Shown here: in pieces, positions 18,499 through 27,054 of the stretch
How positions within the stretch are numbered: position 1 is the first letter of the stretch
Layout of the letters: every line of letters begins with the position of its first letter
NCBI RefSeq assembly: GCF_037996645.1
Contig: NZ_JBBMXV010000001.1
Span: forward strand, 787,138-851,137
Direction: 5' to 3'
DNA from: Halalkalicoccus tibetensis
Lineage (GTDB): Archaea; Halobacteriota; Halobacteria; Halobacteriales; Halalkalicoccaceae
DNA length: 64,000 bases
Notes under the pieces: generated by a model
The model's input: only the letters and a program-made list of their open reading frames with translations
What the model was told of the DNA's origin: nothing
Databases searched by the model: none
Made by a program: the position numbers and the translations under genes

Positions 18499-18780
18499 CT
18501 ACCGCCGGATCTCGAAGCCCTCGATCCCCTCGGGCTCGCCGTACTCGACCTCGACGTCCTCGACCTGCGCGGCCGAGGAGCCCTCGTGACACCAGCCGAC
18601 CATCGCCTCGACGTCCTCCTCGCTCCCCTCGAAAACCGCCTCGACGCGGCCGTCGTCGAGGTTCTTCACCCAGCCCGAAACGCCGTGCTCGCGGGCGGTG
18701 TCGCGGGTGGTCGCGCGGTAGTAGACCCCCTGGACGGTGCCGGAGACGAGGACGTGTGCGCGCGTTCGGTTCGAACTCAT
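18499..18780 (-). CDS. acyP: acylphosphatase
   Basis: 93 residues. The catalytic loop GTVQGVYYRATTRDTAREHG places the conserved Arg near residue 23 and the catalytic Asn in WVKNLDDGRVEAVFEG near residue 40. It hydrolyses carboxyl-phosphate bonds such as acetyl phosphate and carbamoyl phosphate. Its length is normal. It is transcribed divergently or alone; no operon partner is evident. Confidence 0.94.
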   Translation of the reverse strand: MSSNRTRAHVLVSGTVQGVYYRATTRDTAREHGVSGWVKNLDDGRVEAVFEGSEEDVEAMVGWCHEGSSAAQVEDVEVEYGEPEGIEGFEIRR

Positions 18781-18822
18781 GGTTTCGGATGTGCGTCCAG
18801 CGGTAAAAATTCCCACGACCGA

Positions 18823-19425
18823 CTACGATCGCCGGGCACTGACCCGGCGTTTGAGCCCGCTGGCCCACTTCTCGAACTGCTCGGCGCCGCCGTTGATCCG
18901 CTCGCTCGCGTTGTAGAGGTGGGTGAGATACCAGGGTTTCCGCCAGTAGAGCGACTCGACCTCGAAGGGGATGCCGTCGGGATATCGCTCGCTCTCGTAG
19001 TTCCGGAGGAGCTCGCGGGTCATCCCGACGCCCTTCTCGGGGCTGCAGTCGGTCGCCGAGTAGTGTTTGATCGGGTGGGTGTACCACGAGTACTCCCAGT
19101 GGGCGTAGGCCTCGACGCTGTCGCCGACGTCGTGGAGGATGACGTGCAGCTGCCAGTCGGCGAGCGGGGACTCGCGCCAGGCCCACGAGCCGTCCGAGAC
19201 GTTGCCGTCGACCCGGACCTTCAGCGACGAGACGACGTTCCGCCGGAAGCCCGCCGCCGCGAGCAGCTGTTCGAGTTCCGACTGGGGAAGGTCGATGGTC
19301 CCGACGTACTCCTCCTCGGTGTTGTCGGTCATCGCGTAGCCTCCGAACGCCCAGTTACAGAGCCGGTGGATCGGCGGCTTGACCGTCCTGCGGGCGCCGT
19401 TCAGGAGGTTCGGTGCTGAACCCAT
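18823..19425 (-). CDS. conserved haloarchaeal protein of unknown function
   Basis: 200 residues, rich in Trp and Tyr: VILHDVGDSVEAYAHWEYSW, then THPIKHYSATDCSPEKGVGMTRELL. The DCSPEKG loop and repeated His are distinctive, but I recognise no enzyme motif. A GCTATAGG box lies about 25 nt before the ATG at 19425, which supports that start over the internal Met near residue 32 (MTDNTEEE); the internal one is nonetheless where the acidic conserved-looking part begins. It is on the same strand as the glycosylase gene upstream. Confidence 0.7.
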   Translation of the reverse strand: MGSAPNLLNGARRTVKPPIHRLCNWAFGGYAMTDNTEEEYVGTIDLPQSELEQLLAAAGFRRNVVSSLKVRVDGNVSDGSWAWRESPLADWQLHVILHDVGDSVEAYAHWEYSWYTHPIKHYSATDCSPEKGVGMTRELLRNYESERYPDGIPFEVESLYWRKPWYLTHLYNASERINGGAEQFEKWASGLKRRVSARRS

Positions 19426-19464
19426 CGTCCGTAATTGGGGCTCGGCGCCTATAGCCTTTCATTC

Positions 19465-20355
19465 TCAGGGTGCCTCCGCCGTCCCGGCCGTCCGGAGGTG
19501 GTGGAAGACGTAGGTCTGTGCGTAGCCGGCGTACTCCCCGCCCAAACGCTCGCGGATCGCCCGCGAAGTCGCGGCGTAGGAGCCCCGGTCGCAGTCGGGG
19601 AAGTGGTCCTCGATCGCCGAGCGGATCCAGGTGTCGAGCGGGACGGCCTCCAGGTAGCCGAGCGAGAACAGCAGGACGCAGTCGGCGACTTTGTTCCCGA
19701 CGCCGACGAACCGCGTCAGACTCTCGCGGGCGTCCTCGTAGTCCATGCCGAGCGCCTCCTCCGGGTGGGCCTCCCCCTCGGCGACCATCTCCGCCGTCTC
19801 CTTGACGTAGGGCGCGCGGTAGCCGAGCGAGCACTCGCGCAGTTCCTCGACGCTCGCGCCCGCGAGCTGTTCGGGCGTCGGGAACGCGTGGTAGGTCTCG
19901 CCCTCGATCTCGTGGGTAGTGCCGAAGCGCTCGGCCAGCGTTACCTGCATCCCGTGGATCCGCGAGACCCGCATCTGGGCCGAGCAGATGAAGGAGATCA
20001 GACACGGGAAGGCGGGATCGTCGACGATCCGCAGCCCGCGGTGGGCGGCGTACGCCTCGCGAAGGAGCGGGTCGTCGGGGCCGTTCGCGACGATCGCGTC
20101 GAGGTCGTCGTCGAGCCTGAGCAGTTCGCGCAGGTAGGGTTCGGCGTCGGTCGTCGCCTCCCACTCGAGGGCCGCTTCGGCCTGGCGCACCCGGAGGAAC
20201 TCCCCGTCGACGATCGTGTAGTAGCGTCCGTCGGGGGCGTTCTCGTACATCCGGCCGTCCTCGCGGCGCCAGTGGTACGACTGGCCGCTCTCGAGCGTCG
20301 ATCGGAGATCGAGGCCGCCCGGACACGCGTCGAGAGGGATCGCACCACGTTCCAT
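19465..20355 (-). CDS. OGG1-type DNA glycosylase/AP lyase
   Basis: 296 residues. The N-terminal domain is the 8-oxoguanine glycosylase type (LRSTLESGQSYHWRRED). The helix-hairpin-helix GPD motif is LTRFVGVGNKVADCVLLFS, with the catalytic lysine near residue 219 and the conserved aspartate in VPLDTWIRS near residue 237. A lysine at that place marks a bifunctional glycosylase/lyase. It removes oxidised guanine. The ATG at 20355 gives MERGAIPLDACPGG; longer readings upstream run antisense to the DUF555 gene. Confidence 0.9.
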   Translation of the reverse strand: MERGAIPLDACPGGLDLRSTLESGQSYHWRREDGRMYENAPDGRYYTIVDGEFLRVRQAEAALEWEATTDAEPYLRELLRLDDDLDAIVANGPDDPLLREAYAAHRGLRIVDDPAFPCLISFICSAQMRVSRIHGMQVTLAERFGTTHEIEGETYHAFPTPEQLAGASVEELRECSLGYRAPYVKETAEMVAEGEAHPEEALGMDYEDARESLTRFVGVGNKVADCVLLFSLGYLEAVPLDTWIRSAIEDHFPDCDRGSYAATSRAIRERLGGEYAGYAQTYVFHHLRTAGTAEAP

Positions 20356-20440
20356 GGATCGTCGGTCGGAGGGGGCGCGCTTGTGGGTTTCGACTCGCGG
20401 GCAACATTCATACCGCTGGCTCGTGATGTTCACAGTGACC

Positions 20441-20899
20441 ATGGACTGTCGCGTTGTCGTCGAGGCTGCCGTCCCGGTGTACGACGTCTCTACACCCGAC
20501 GAAGCCGTGCGGATCGCCATCTCCAAGACGGGCGAGATGCTCAACCCCGACCTCAACTACGTCGAGATCTCGATGGGAACGCGTACCTCCCCGAGCGGCG
20601 AGGAGCTCGAACCCGCCTTCATCGTCGCCGACGAGGCGCTCGTCGCCCTCGAGCTCGAGATGGACGTCTTCAACGTCGAGCGCGAGGAACACGCCTCGCG
20701 GATCGCCCGCAAGGAGATCGGCCAGCGGCTGCGGAACATCCCGCTCGACGTCCTCACGGTCGAGGTCCTCGAAGACGACGAGGAGGAGGACGGTGACGAC
20801 GAGGGTGACGAGGACCGGGAGACGACCGAAAACGCGAGCGACGACGCGACTGACGAGGAGGACGACGTGCTGCCGGAGTTCGACGACCTGCTGGAGTGA
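20441..20899 (+). CDS. DUF555/UPF0212 family protein
   Basis: 152 residues. MDCRVVVEAAVPVYDVSTPDEAVRIAISKTGEML is the family opening, so the ATG at 20441 is taken over the upstream in-frame ATG at 20426. About 105 residues are conserved, with RKEIGQRLRNIPLDVLTVE at the end, then a very acidic tail. The function is unknown. It is divergent from the glycosylase gene, with an ATTCATAC box about 33 nt upstream. Confidence 0.88.
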   Translation: MDCRVVVEAAVPVYDVSTPDEAVRIAISKTGEMLNPDLNYVEISMGTRTSPSGEELEPAFIVADEALVALELEMDVFNVEREEHASRIARKEIGQRLRNIPLDVLTVEVLEDDEEEDGDDEGDEDRETTENASDDATDEEDDVLPEFDDLLE

Positions 20900-21004
20900 C
20901 GCCGCGACGGCCCACGAACACAGCGTTTCTCGCGTGATCCGGGTGCTCGGACCGAGCGGCCGCTTCGCTGGCGAAGTTCGAGCGATCGGGGAGAAGGTCG
21001 ACGT

Positions 21005-21238
21005 TCAGTCAGCCTGCGGCGTGACTGCTTCCTGCGACTCCGTGTCGATGTCGCTGGTGATTCCGGTGGCGATCGCGAACACCGCGGCCTTGTGGTCGGT
21101 CTTCGACTTGTGGATCGACGTCGGTCGTACGCCCAGCGAATCGTACTCCTCGAAATCCGGTTCCCCCGCGTTTTGCTCGTAGTGGTTCGAAACCTCTGCC
21201 AGCAGGCCGTGAAGGTGGATGAGCTCCTGCTTTTTCAT
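21005..21238 (-). CDS. UPF0058 family protein
   Basis: 77 residues from ATG 21236-21238: MKKQELIHLHGLLAEVSNHYEQ, then RPTSIHKSKTDHKAAVFAIATGIT. Both blocks are characteristic of the small helical UPF0058 family, widespread in haloarchaea with no assigned role. An ATG two codons upstream is also possible. The first 20 residues of the family start with the MKKQE block, which decides the start. Confidence 0.88.
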   Translation of the reverse strand: MKKQELIHLHGLLAEVSNHYEQNAGEPDFEEYDSLGVRPTSIHKSKTDHKAAVFAIATGITSDIDTESQEAVTPQAD

Positions 21239-21371
21239 GAGCACTCTTGGGTTACGGTTGCAGGGTTATATTAGTATCCTGAGTTTCATTGACACACGTA
21301 GCCGGACTGACACCACTCGGGGGAAGATCGCCCCTCCCGAGTCATCGGCGTCGGGCCCGAAATCTCCACGA

Positions 21372-22376
21372 TCAGTCGGCGGGCTCGGCGTTCGCGATGC
21401 CCGCAGCGGGGTTCGTGTCGTCCGCCTGAAGCAGCTCCTTGTAGCGGTTCCTGATGGTCACCTCGCTGATGTTCGCGACCTCGCTGACCTCGGCCTGCGT
21501 GACCTTCTCGTTGGTCAGCAGCGCGGCGGCGTAGACCGCGGCCGCGGCGAGGCCCACCGGCGACTTCCCGCTGTGGATGCCGGCCTGTTTCGCGTTCGAG
21601 AGCAGCTCCCGGGCGCGGTGTTCGGCCTCGTCCGAGAGCTCGAGGTCCGAGGCGAACCGGGGGACGTAGCTCTCGGGGTCGGCGGGCTGGACCTCGAGAC
21701 CCAGCTCGCGGACCACGTAGCGGTACGTCCGGGTGAGCTCCATCCGGTCGATCCGCGAGACCTGGACGATCTCGTCGAGGCTGCGTGGCGTGCCGGCCTG
21801 GCGCGCGGCGGCGTAGAGGCTCGCGGTGGCGACGCCCTCGATCGAGCGCCCCGGCAGCAGGTCGTCCTCGAGCGCCCGGCGGTAGATCACCGAGGCGGTC
21901 TCCCGGACGTTCTTCGGGAGCCCCAGCGCCGAGGACATCCGGTCGATCTCGCCGAGCGCCTGTTTGAGGTTTCGCTCCTTGGAGTTGCGCGTGCGGAAGC
22001 GCTCGTTCCAGGTGCGGAGGCGCTGCATCTTCTGGCGCTGGCGGTTCGAGAGCGTGTTGCCGTAGGCGTCCTTGTTCTGCCAGCCGATGTTCGTGCTGAG
22101 CCCCTTGTCGTGCATCATGTTGGTCGTGGGGGCGCCGACCCGGCTCTTCTCGTCGCGCTCCGAGGAGTCGAACGCGCGCCATTCGGGCCCGCGGTCGATC
22201 TCGTTCTCCTCGACGACGAGCCCACAGTCCGCACAGACGGTCTCGCCGTGTTCGGTGTCCGTCTGGAGCCGGCCACCACACTCGGGGCAGGTGAGCTCCG
22301 ACTCCTGTTCGTTCTCCTCAGTCTCTTCCCGCTCCGTTTCCGTGACCGACTCGTCAGTGAATGTTCGTTGTCTCAT
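21372..22376 (-). CDS. tfb: transcription initiation factor IIB
   Basis: 334 residues. A zinc ribbon has cysteines 30, 33, 48 and 51 (CPECGG and CADCG), a B-finger/linker region contains SRVGAPTTNMMHDKGLSTNIGW, and two cyclin-like repeats follow from about residue 130 to 315. It binds the TBP-TATA complex and recruits RNA polymerase. The upstream region holds a GCATTTAAG box near 22479-22490, implying an 80-nt leader, unusual among the mostly leaderless genes here. Haloarchaea usually carry several TFBs; this is one of them. Confidence 0.95.
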   Translation of the reverse strand: MRQRTFTDESVTETEREETEENEQESELTCPECGGRLQTDTEHGETVCADCGLVVEENEIDRGPEWRAFDSSERDEKSRVGAPTTNMMHDKGLSTNIGWQNKDAYGNTLSNRQRQKMQRLRTWNERFRTRNSKERNLKQALGEIDRMSSALGLPKNVRETASVIYRRALEDDLLPGRSIEGVATASLYAAARQAGTPRSLDEIVQVSRIDRMELTRTYRYVVRELGLEVQPADPESYVPRFASDLELSDEAEHRARELLSNAKQAGIHSGKSPVGLAAAAVYAAALLTNEKVTQAEVSEVANISEVTIRNRYKELLQADDTNPAAGIANAEPAD

Positions 22377-22607
22377 TGGTGTCTCGTATGACCGCGAGAG
22401 TGCTCTCCGGCGGGAAACCCTTTGAAAGAAACCCGGAGGACTCGTTGCTTCCTAACTCTATGTAACACCGAAAGATACTTAAATGCTTCGCATGGACTTT
22501 TGGTGATCGATCATGACGTATACTACCGGGAACCCGCCGGAGACGGTATCTCGCGGCCGTTTCCGTTCGCCGACATCGGTCGCGGATCGAACAGCAGTGG
22601 GGAACGG

Positions 22608-22892
22608 CTAAACGGTGAACAGGTGGCCCTCGCGCGGGACGTCGAGGACCCCGATCCGGGCACCCGCGTCGAGCCAGCCGTGGCCATAAGAGAACGATGC
22701 CAGCGCGTTCACGGCGTCCCCCTGCTCGCGGAAATGCCGTCCGTCCGCTAGGTAGGACTCGGCCATTTCGAGACACTCCTCGGCGCTCCGTTCGTGGGTC
22801 GTTCCGTCCGTATCGGCGGGCTCCGCGGCCGCGAGCGCCTCGGCGAGCAGGCGCTCGTAGCGGTCGGTCTTCTCCTCCAGGTCGGCGGGCAT
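22608..22892 (-). CDS. DUF357 family helical protein
   Basis: 94 residues, nearly all helix: LEEKTDRYERLLAEALAAAE, then ECLEMAESYLADGRHFREQGDAVNALASFSYGHGWLDAG, the signature of DUF357. Members are small archaeal proteins with a helical hairpin similar to TPR units. Function unknown. It is transcribed toward tfb with a 230-nt gap between them. Confidence 0.85.
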   Translation of the reverse strand: MPADLEEKTDRYERLLAEALAAAEPADTDGTTHERSAEECLEMAESYLADGRHFREQGDAVNALASFSYGHGWLDAGARIGVLDVPREGHLFTV

Positions 22893-23002
22893 GGCTCACC
22901 GGTCGTCCGAGCGACGCCTAAGGGCTTCGCACGCCGTCCGACGTAGCGGCCAACGCTGCACGGAGGACGCAAGGTAAATACCGCGCGCCCGTAACGTCCC
23001 CC

Positions 23003-24319
23003 ATGAGCGACGAGCCACGGGTCGAGATCTACACCAAGACCGACTGTCCGTACTGCGAGATGGCCAAGGACCTCTTCGACGCGAAGGGCGTCGACTACGA
23101 GCTCTACAACGTCTCGGAGGACGAGGCGCTGTTCGAGGAGATGGTCGAGCGCGCCGAGGGTCGCAAGACCGCCCCGGAGGTGTTCGTCGACGACGAGCTG
23201 ATCGGCGGCTGGGACGAGACCAGCGCGCTCGAGGAGACCGGCGAGCTCGACGAGATGCTCGGCATCGAGACCGGCGAGGAGGAGGCCCACCGCCGGCTCG
23301 TGATCGCCGGCAGCGGGATCGCCGGCCTGACGGCCGCGATCTACGCCGCCCGGTCGAACAACGAGCCGCTGGTGATCGAGGGCACCGAACCCGGCGGCCA
23401 GCTCACCCTCACCACGGACGTCGCCAACTACCCCGGATTCCCGGAGGGGATCGGCGGGCCGGAGCTGATCAACAACATGAAGGAACAGGCGACGCAGTTC
23501 GGCGCCGACGTGATCAACGGCGTCATCGAGGAGGTCGACGACTCGACGCGGCCCTACGAGGTACGCATGAAGAACGGCGACGTCTACACCGCCGACGCAG
23601 TCATCGCAGCAAGCGGCGCGAGCGCCCGAACCCTCGGAATCCCCGGCGAGGACGAGATGATGGGCTACGGGGTCTCGACCTGTGCAACCTGTGACGGCGC
23701 GTTCTTCCGGGGCGAGGAGATGGTCGTCGTCGGCGGCGGCGACGCCGCCATGGAGGAGGCGACCTTCCTCACGAAGTTCGCCGAGAAGGTCTATCTGGTT
23801 CATCGCCGCGAGGAGTTCCGCGCGGAGGACTACTGGGTCGACCGCATCGGCGAGGAGGTCGAGGCGGGCAACGTCGAGATCCTCACGAACACCGAGGTCA
23901 CCGAGATCGACGGCACGCCCGACGGCGGCGTCGACCACGTCTCGCTGGCCACCCATCCCGAAGGCCACCCGAAGGACAGGCTCGACGAGCCCGAGACCGA
24001 GGAGTACGACCTCGACGTCGGCGCGTTCTTCATCGCCATCGGCCACACTCCCAACACCGAGTACCTCGAGAACACGGGCGTCGAGATGGACGCCGACGGC
24101 TACCTGAAGACCCACGGCGGCACGGGCGGCGGCCAGACGGAAACCGACGTCCCCGGGATCTTCGGCGCGGGCGACGTCGTCGACTACCACTACCAGCAGG
24201 CCGTGACGGCCGCCGGCATGGGCTGTAAGGCCGCGATCGACGCCGACGAGTACCTCGAGGGCGAAGAACGCGAGGCCGCGGCCGCCGCCGAACCCGCGCT
24301 CGCGGAATCGGACGACTAA
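23003..24319 (+). CDS. thioredoxin reductase with N-terminal glutaredoxin domain
   Basis: 438 residues in two parts. Residues 1-85 are a glutaredoxin domain with the dithiol site CPYC (C15, C18) and TAPEVFVDDELIGGWD. From about 95 follows a full TrxB: FAD motif GSGIAGLTAAIYAARS, redox pair CATC near residues 228-231, NAD(P) motif VVGGGDAAMEEA near 245, and the C-terminal FAD motif PGIFGAGDVV near 385. Electrons from NAD(P)H probably pass to the attached glutaredoxin, so the protein may be self-sufficient as a disulfide reductase. The order of domains and the FAD-proximal CxxC are intact. Confidence 0.92.
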   Translation: MSDEPRVEIYTKTDCPYCEMAKDLFDAKGVDYELYNVSEDEALFEEMVERAEGRKTAPEVFVDDELIGGWDETSALEETGELDEMLGIETGEEEAHRRLVIAGSGIAGLTAAIYAARSNNEPLVIEGTEPGGQLTLTTDVANYPGFPEGIGGPELINNMKEQATQFGADVINGVIEEVDDSTRPYEVRMKNGDVYTADAVIAASGASARTLGIPGEDEMMGYGVSTCATCDGAFFRGEEMVVVGGGDAAMEEATFLTKFAEKVYLVHRREEFRAEDYWVDRIGEEVEAGNVEILTNTEVTEIDGTPDGGVDHVSLATHPEGHPKDRLDEPETEEYDLDVGAFFIAIGHTPNTEYLENTGVEMDADGYLKTHGGTGGGQTETDVPGIFGAGDVVDYHYQQAVTAAGMGCKAAIDADEYLEGEEREAAAAAEPALAESDD

Positions 24320-24453
24320 CCCGGCTCGGCTCCGCTCCGTTTGCGCCTCGCATAGAACACATCGTTCAACGAGGGCTTTCATACAGCTGCCTCCGGGCGC
24401 CTTCCTATCGTAATTGCGGTGTATTATACATTAAATTAAATATACATATTCAG

Positions 24454-24462
24454 GCATATTTA
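24454..24462 (+). promoter_or_regulatory. TATA-like box of the histidine kinase gene
   Basis: GCATATTTA lies in an unusually AT-rich 80-nt stretch. Its centre is about 32 nt before the ATG at 24490 and about 17 nt before the upstream TTG alternative, so it supports the ATG for a leaderless message. Confidence 0.45.
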
Positions 24463-24489
24463 TGGCGGTACGTTTTGTCGTTGGTGGTG

Positions 24490-25635
24490 ATGGTTTCCTT
24501 GAGACAGTTCGCGTCCGCCGACGTGTGGAGGGGCGTCATCATGGCTTTCGGGGGAGTGTATATCGTTGCTGGCGGGCTGACGTACGTATGGAACGTCTGG
24601 TACGTACCGTTCTGGCAGACCCCGCTGAATTATCTCCTGCTGATCTGCCCCGGTCTCTTCCTCCTGTATAACGGATATCGATTGTCACGGACTGAGGTCC
24701 CTCCCGAGTTCTACCCGACCATCGCCCTCTGGTGTCTCGGCGGATGTGGGGTGATGGTCGGTCTCCTCGCTCTCTATCATCTCCAGCCCGGGACCAGCAT
24801 CTCTACGTCCACCCCGGTGGCCCCCATCCTCACGGCACTCAGCAGCGTCGCCGGCTACGGTGCGGGCATTCACAACGCACGGGCCAAGGAGCTACAGCGA
24901 ACCCGAGAGCGGCTCGATACCACGGTCGAACAACTACAAACGTCCAACGAGCGTCTCGAACAGTTCGCCTACGCGGCCTCCCACGACCTGCAAGAGCCGC
25001 TGCGGATGATCTCGAGCTACCTGCGGCTCCTCGAGCGCCGATCCGACGACAAGCTCGACGAGGAGGGCCGGGAGTATCTCGAGATCGTGGTCGACAGCGC
25101 CGACCGAATGACCGCGATGGTCGACGGCCTGCTGCGGTACTCGCGAGTGGCGTCGAGCGACGAGGGGTTCGAGCCGGTCGACCTCGAGGAGGTGCTGGCG
25201 AACGTGCGAAACGATCTCCGGATGAAAATCGAGGACACCGATACCGAGATCGCGGCGGAACCGCTTCCCATCGTCGAGGGTGAGAAAGATCAGCTCCAGC
25301 AGGTGTTCCAGAATCTGCTGAAAAACGCGATCGAGTACAGCGGTTCAGGGCCGCCACAGATCCACGTTTCCGCCGAGCCGGACGGACCGATGTGGATCAT
25401 CACCGTTCGCGACGAGGGGATCGGCATCGATCCCGTCGACGCCGACTCCGTCTTCGAGCTGTTTCAGCGGGGCCCCAACGGGACCGACCACACTGGATCG
25501 GGCATCGGGCTTGCGCTCTGCGAGCAGATCGTCGAGCGCCACGGCGGCGAGATCTGGGTCGACTCCGAACTCGGCGAGGGGTCGGCGTTTTCGTTCACGT
25601 TGCCGGCGGCGCCCGAGGGGGATCACGATGCGTAA
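24490..25635 (+). CDS. membrane sensor histidine kinase
   Basis: 381 residues. About three N-terminal membrane helices are followed by a coiled coil (RTRERLDTTVEQLQTSNERLEQ), a HisKA helix with phospho-acceptor H in AASHDLQEPLRM near residue 163, and an HATPase domain (NLLKNAIEYS, DEGIGIDP, GSGIGLALCEQIVERHGG). There is no PAS or other cytoplasmic sensor, so the membrane part is probably the sensor. The last 8 nt overlap the response regulator. The ATG at 24490 fits the promoter; the frame is open from a TTG 15 nt upstream. Confidence 0.9.
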   Translation: MVSLRQFASADVWRGVIMAFGGVYIVAGGLTYVWNVWYVPFWQTPLNYLLLICPGLFLLYNGYRLSRTEVPPEFYPTIALWCLGGCGVMVGLLALYHLQPGTSISTSTPVAPILTALSSVAGYGAGIHNARAKELQRTRERLDTTVEQLQTSNERLEQFAYAASHDLQEPLRMISSYLRLLERRSDDKLDEEGREYLEIVVDSADRMTAMVDGLLRYSRVASSDEGFEPVDLEEVLANVRNDLRMKIEDTDTEIAAEPLPIVEGEKDQLQQVFQNLLKNAIEYSGSGPPQIHVSAEPDGPMWIITVRDEGIGIDPVDADSVFELFQRGPNGTDHTGSGIGLALCEQIVERHGGEIWVDSELGEGSAFSFTLPAAPEGDHDA

Positions 25636-26086
25636 CGGAGAGGCGTTCGAGCCGGCGGATATCCTGCTTGTCGAGGACAATTACGGTGACGTCAAGCTCA
25701 CGAAGGAAGCGTTCAAGGAGGGACGGATCGCGAACACGCTCCACGTCGTCGGCGACGGCGTCGAAGCGCTCGACTTCCTGTTTCAACGAAACGAGTACGC
25801 CGACGCCCCTCGTCCGGATTTCGTCCTGTTGGATCTCGACCTGCCACGCAAGACCGGCGACGAGGTGCTCGAGGAGCTCCGCGCCGACCCGGACCGGAAG
25901 GAGATTCCCGTCATCGTTCTCACGGGGTCGAAAGCCCAGGAGGACGTCGTCAGATCGTACGAACTCGCTGCGAACGCCTACCTCACGAAGCCGGTCGATC
26001 CCGGGGAGTTCATCGACACGATCCTCTCGACCGAACAGTACTGGCTTTCGATCGTCCGGTTACCGACTGATCCTGATCTCGAGTGA
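25628..26086 (+). CDS. Rcp1-type response regulator receiver protein
   Basis: 152 residues made only of a receiver domain. Acidic pair E16/D17 in DILLVEDNYGD, phospho-acceptor D69 in FVLLDLDLPRKTG, and conserved lysine in AYLTKPVDPGEF. The DNYGDVKLTKEAF opening and the LDLDLPRKTG block are those of the Rcp1 group, which partners with phytochrome-like and HATPase sensors. No output domain exists, so it must signal by protein contact. It overlaps the kinase gene by 8 nt, so it is the cognate partner. Confidence 0.92.
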   Translation: MRNGEAFEPADILLVEDNYGDVKLTKEAFKEGRIANTLHVVGDGVEALDFLFQRNEYADAPRPDFVLLDLDLPRKTGDEVLEELRADPDRKEIPVIVLTGSKAQEDVVRSYELAANAYLTKPVDPGEFIDTILSTEQYWLSIVRLPTDPDLE

Positions 26087-26133
26087 CGGACACACGGCGT
26101 TTCGTTTGAGGAACGGAACTCTATACGGCTAGT

Positions 26134-26332
26134 TCACCGGTCGTGCGGGAGCGCCACTCCCCGCTGAGCGACGTACAGCCCGATCCCACAGCCGATGGCG
26201 CCCGGAACGTACGACAGCCACCGGAGCCCGTTCCCAGAGGATCGCCTCGAAGAACACGATGGCGAGGTAGGCGAAAACGATCCAGAGGACCAGACCAGGA
26301 AGGTGGGTGCGAAGTGCCGATAGCACTGCCAT
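26134..26332 (-). pseudogene. small membrane protein gene broken by a 1-nt frameshift
   Basis: The frame opens at ATG 26332 (MAVLSALRTHLPG) with a long hydrophobic helix ending FFEAILWER. After the codon for WER the frame slips: the continuing frame gives Arg-rich sequence, while the frame one base on reads LRWLSYVPGAIGCGIGLYVAQRG and stops at 26134. Dropping one C from the CCC at 26227-26229 joins the two parts into a protein of about 65 residues with two helices. A CATATAC box 30 nt upstream suggests it was expressed. It is either a real null allele or a sequencing slip. Confidence 0.65.
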
Positions 26333-26499
26333 CGTCCGCTCCGAGGCGGTCCCCCCCGTATATGCGTGCTGGTCGTTCGCGGTTTCTGTCCGTCTCCCGC
26401 TCGTCTTCGGCCTGCTCTTCTCCGTCCCGTTCGTCAGCGAGATCACTCTCGCGCCGCTCGAACGGACGGTGGGCGTGTTGCCCGCGCTCGCGCACTCCA

Positions 26500-27054
26500 C
26501 TAGTCCTCGTCCGCGAGCCGCTCGTGGGTGTCGGCCCACGCCTCCAATTGCCGTCTCGAATCGCACTCCCGGCGCGAGATCGGGTCGTCGGACCCCAGTT
26601 CGTCGCCCGCGAAGGCGTTCATCACGACGAGTTCGGCGCCCTCGCAGGCGGCGAGCAACGCCTCTACGTCGCCGGCGTGTTGGAAGGGGATCGTCGCGTC
26701 GTTGACGAACACCGCTCTCGCGGAGGGCATCGACTCGATGAGTTCCATCCCCCCGCGGGCGTTCTTCCGGGCGAGTTCGTGTGCCTCCTCCTCCGTCTCG
26801 CCCTCGGCCCGCGGGGCGTTCGCGTCAAGCGTGCCGACCCACGCCTCCTCCGGGAGGCCGGTGAAACGCGACAGGCGCCCGCCGAGCAGGACCCCGTCGC
26901 GTTCGATCTCGGGGGCGAACTCGAGGACCGCCACGCCCTCGGCCCCGTTCTCCAGGACCCATCGTTCGAGTGCTCGCGCGGTCAGTCGGGTCTTGCCGGC
27001 GTTCGAGGGGCCGGTGATCAGGAGCCGGCCCGCCGTCGGGAGAGGCGGGCTCAT
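26500..27054 (-). CDS. P-loop NTP-binding protein of unknown role
   Basis: 184 residues. Walker A GPSNAGKTRL at residues 15-24, followed by helix and strand segments VAVLEFAPEIERDG and ARAVFVNDATIPFQHAGD. No recognised G4/G5 or kinase motif is seen. Its ATG overlaps the stop of the NRAMP-like transporter by 4 nt, so it is co-translated with a membrane carrier and may regulate it or process its ligand. This is inference from coupling only. Confidence 0.7.
   Translation of the reverse strand: MSPPLPTAGRLLITGPSNAGKTRLTARALERWVLENGAEGVAVLEFAPEIERDGVLLGGRLSRFTGLPEEAWVGTLDANAPRAEGETEEEAHELARKNARGGMELIESMPSARAVFVNDATIPFQHAGDVEALLAACEGAELVVMNAFAGDELGSDDPISRRECDSRRQLEAWADTHERLADED

Noticed and set aside
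20900..21004. + strand frame between DUF555 and UPF0058, with a CTTCGC-TG-GCGAAG stem near 20963
   Set aside because: The stem is short and the frame lacks a start, so it is more likely the end region of two converging genes.
22422..22751. + strand ORF of 109 codons between tfb and DUF357
   Set aside because: No family features, and it runs antisense into the DUF357 gene, which has clear homology.
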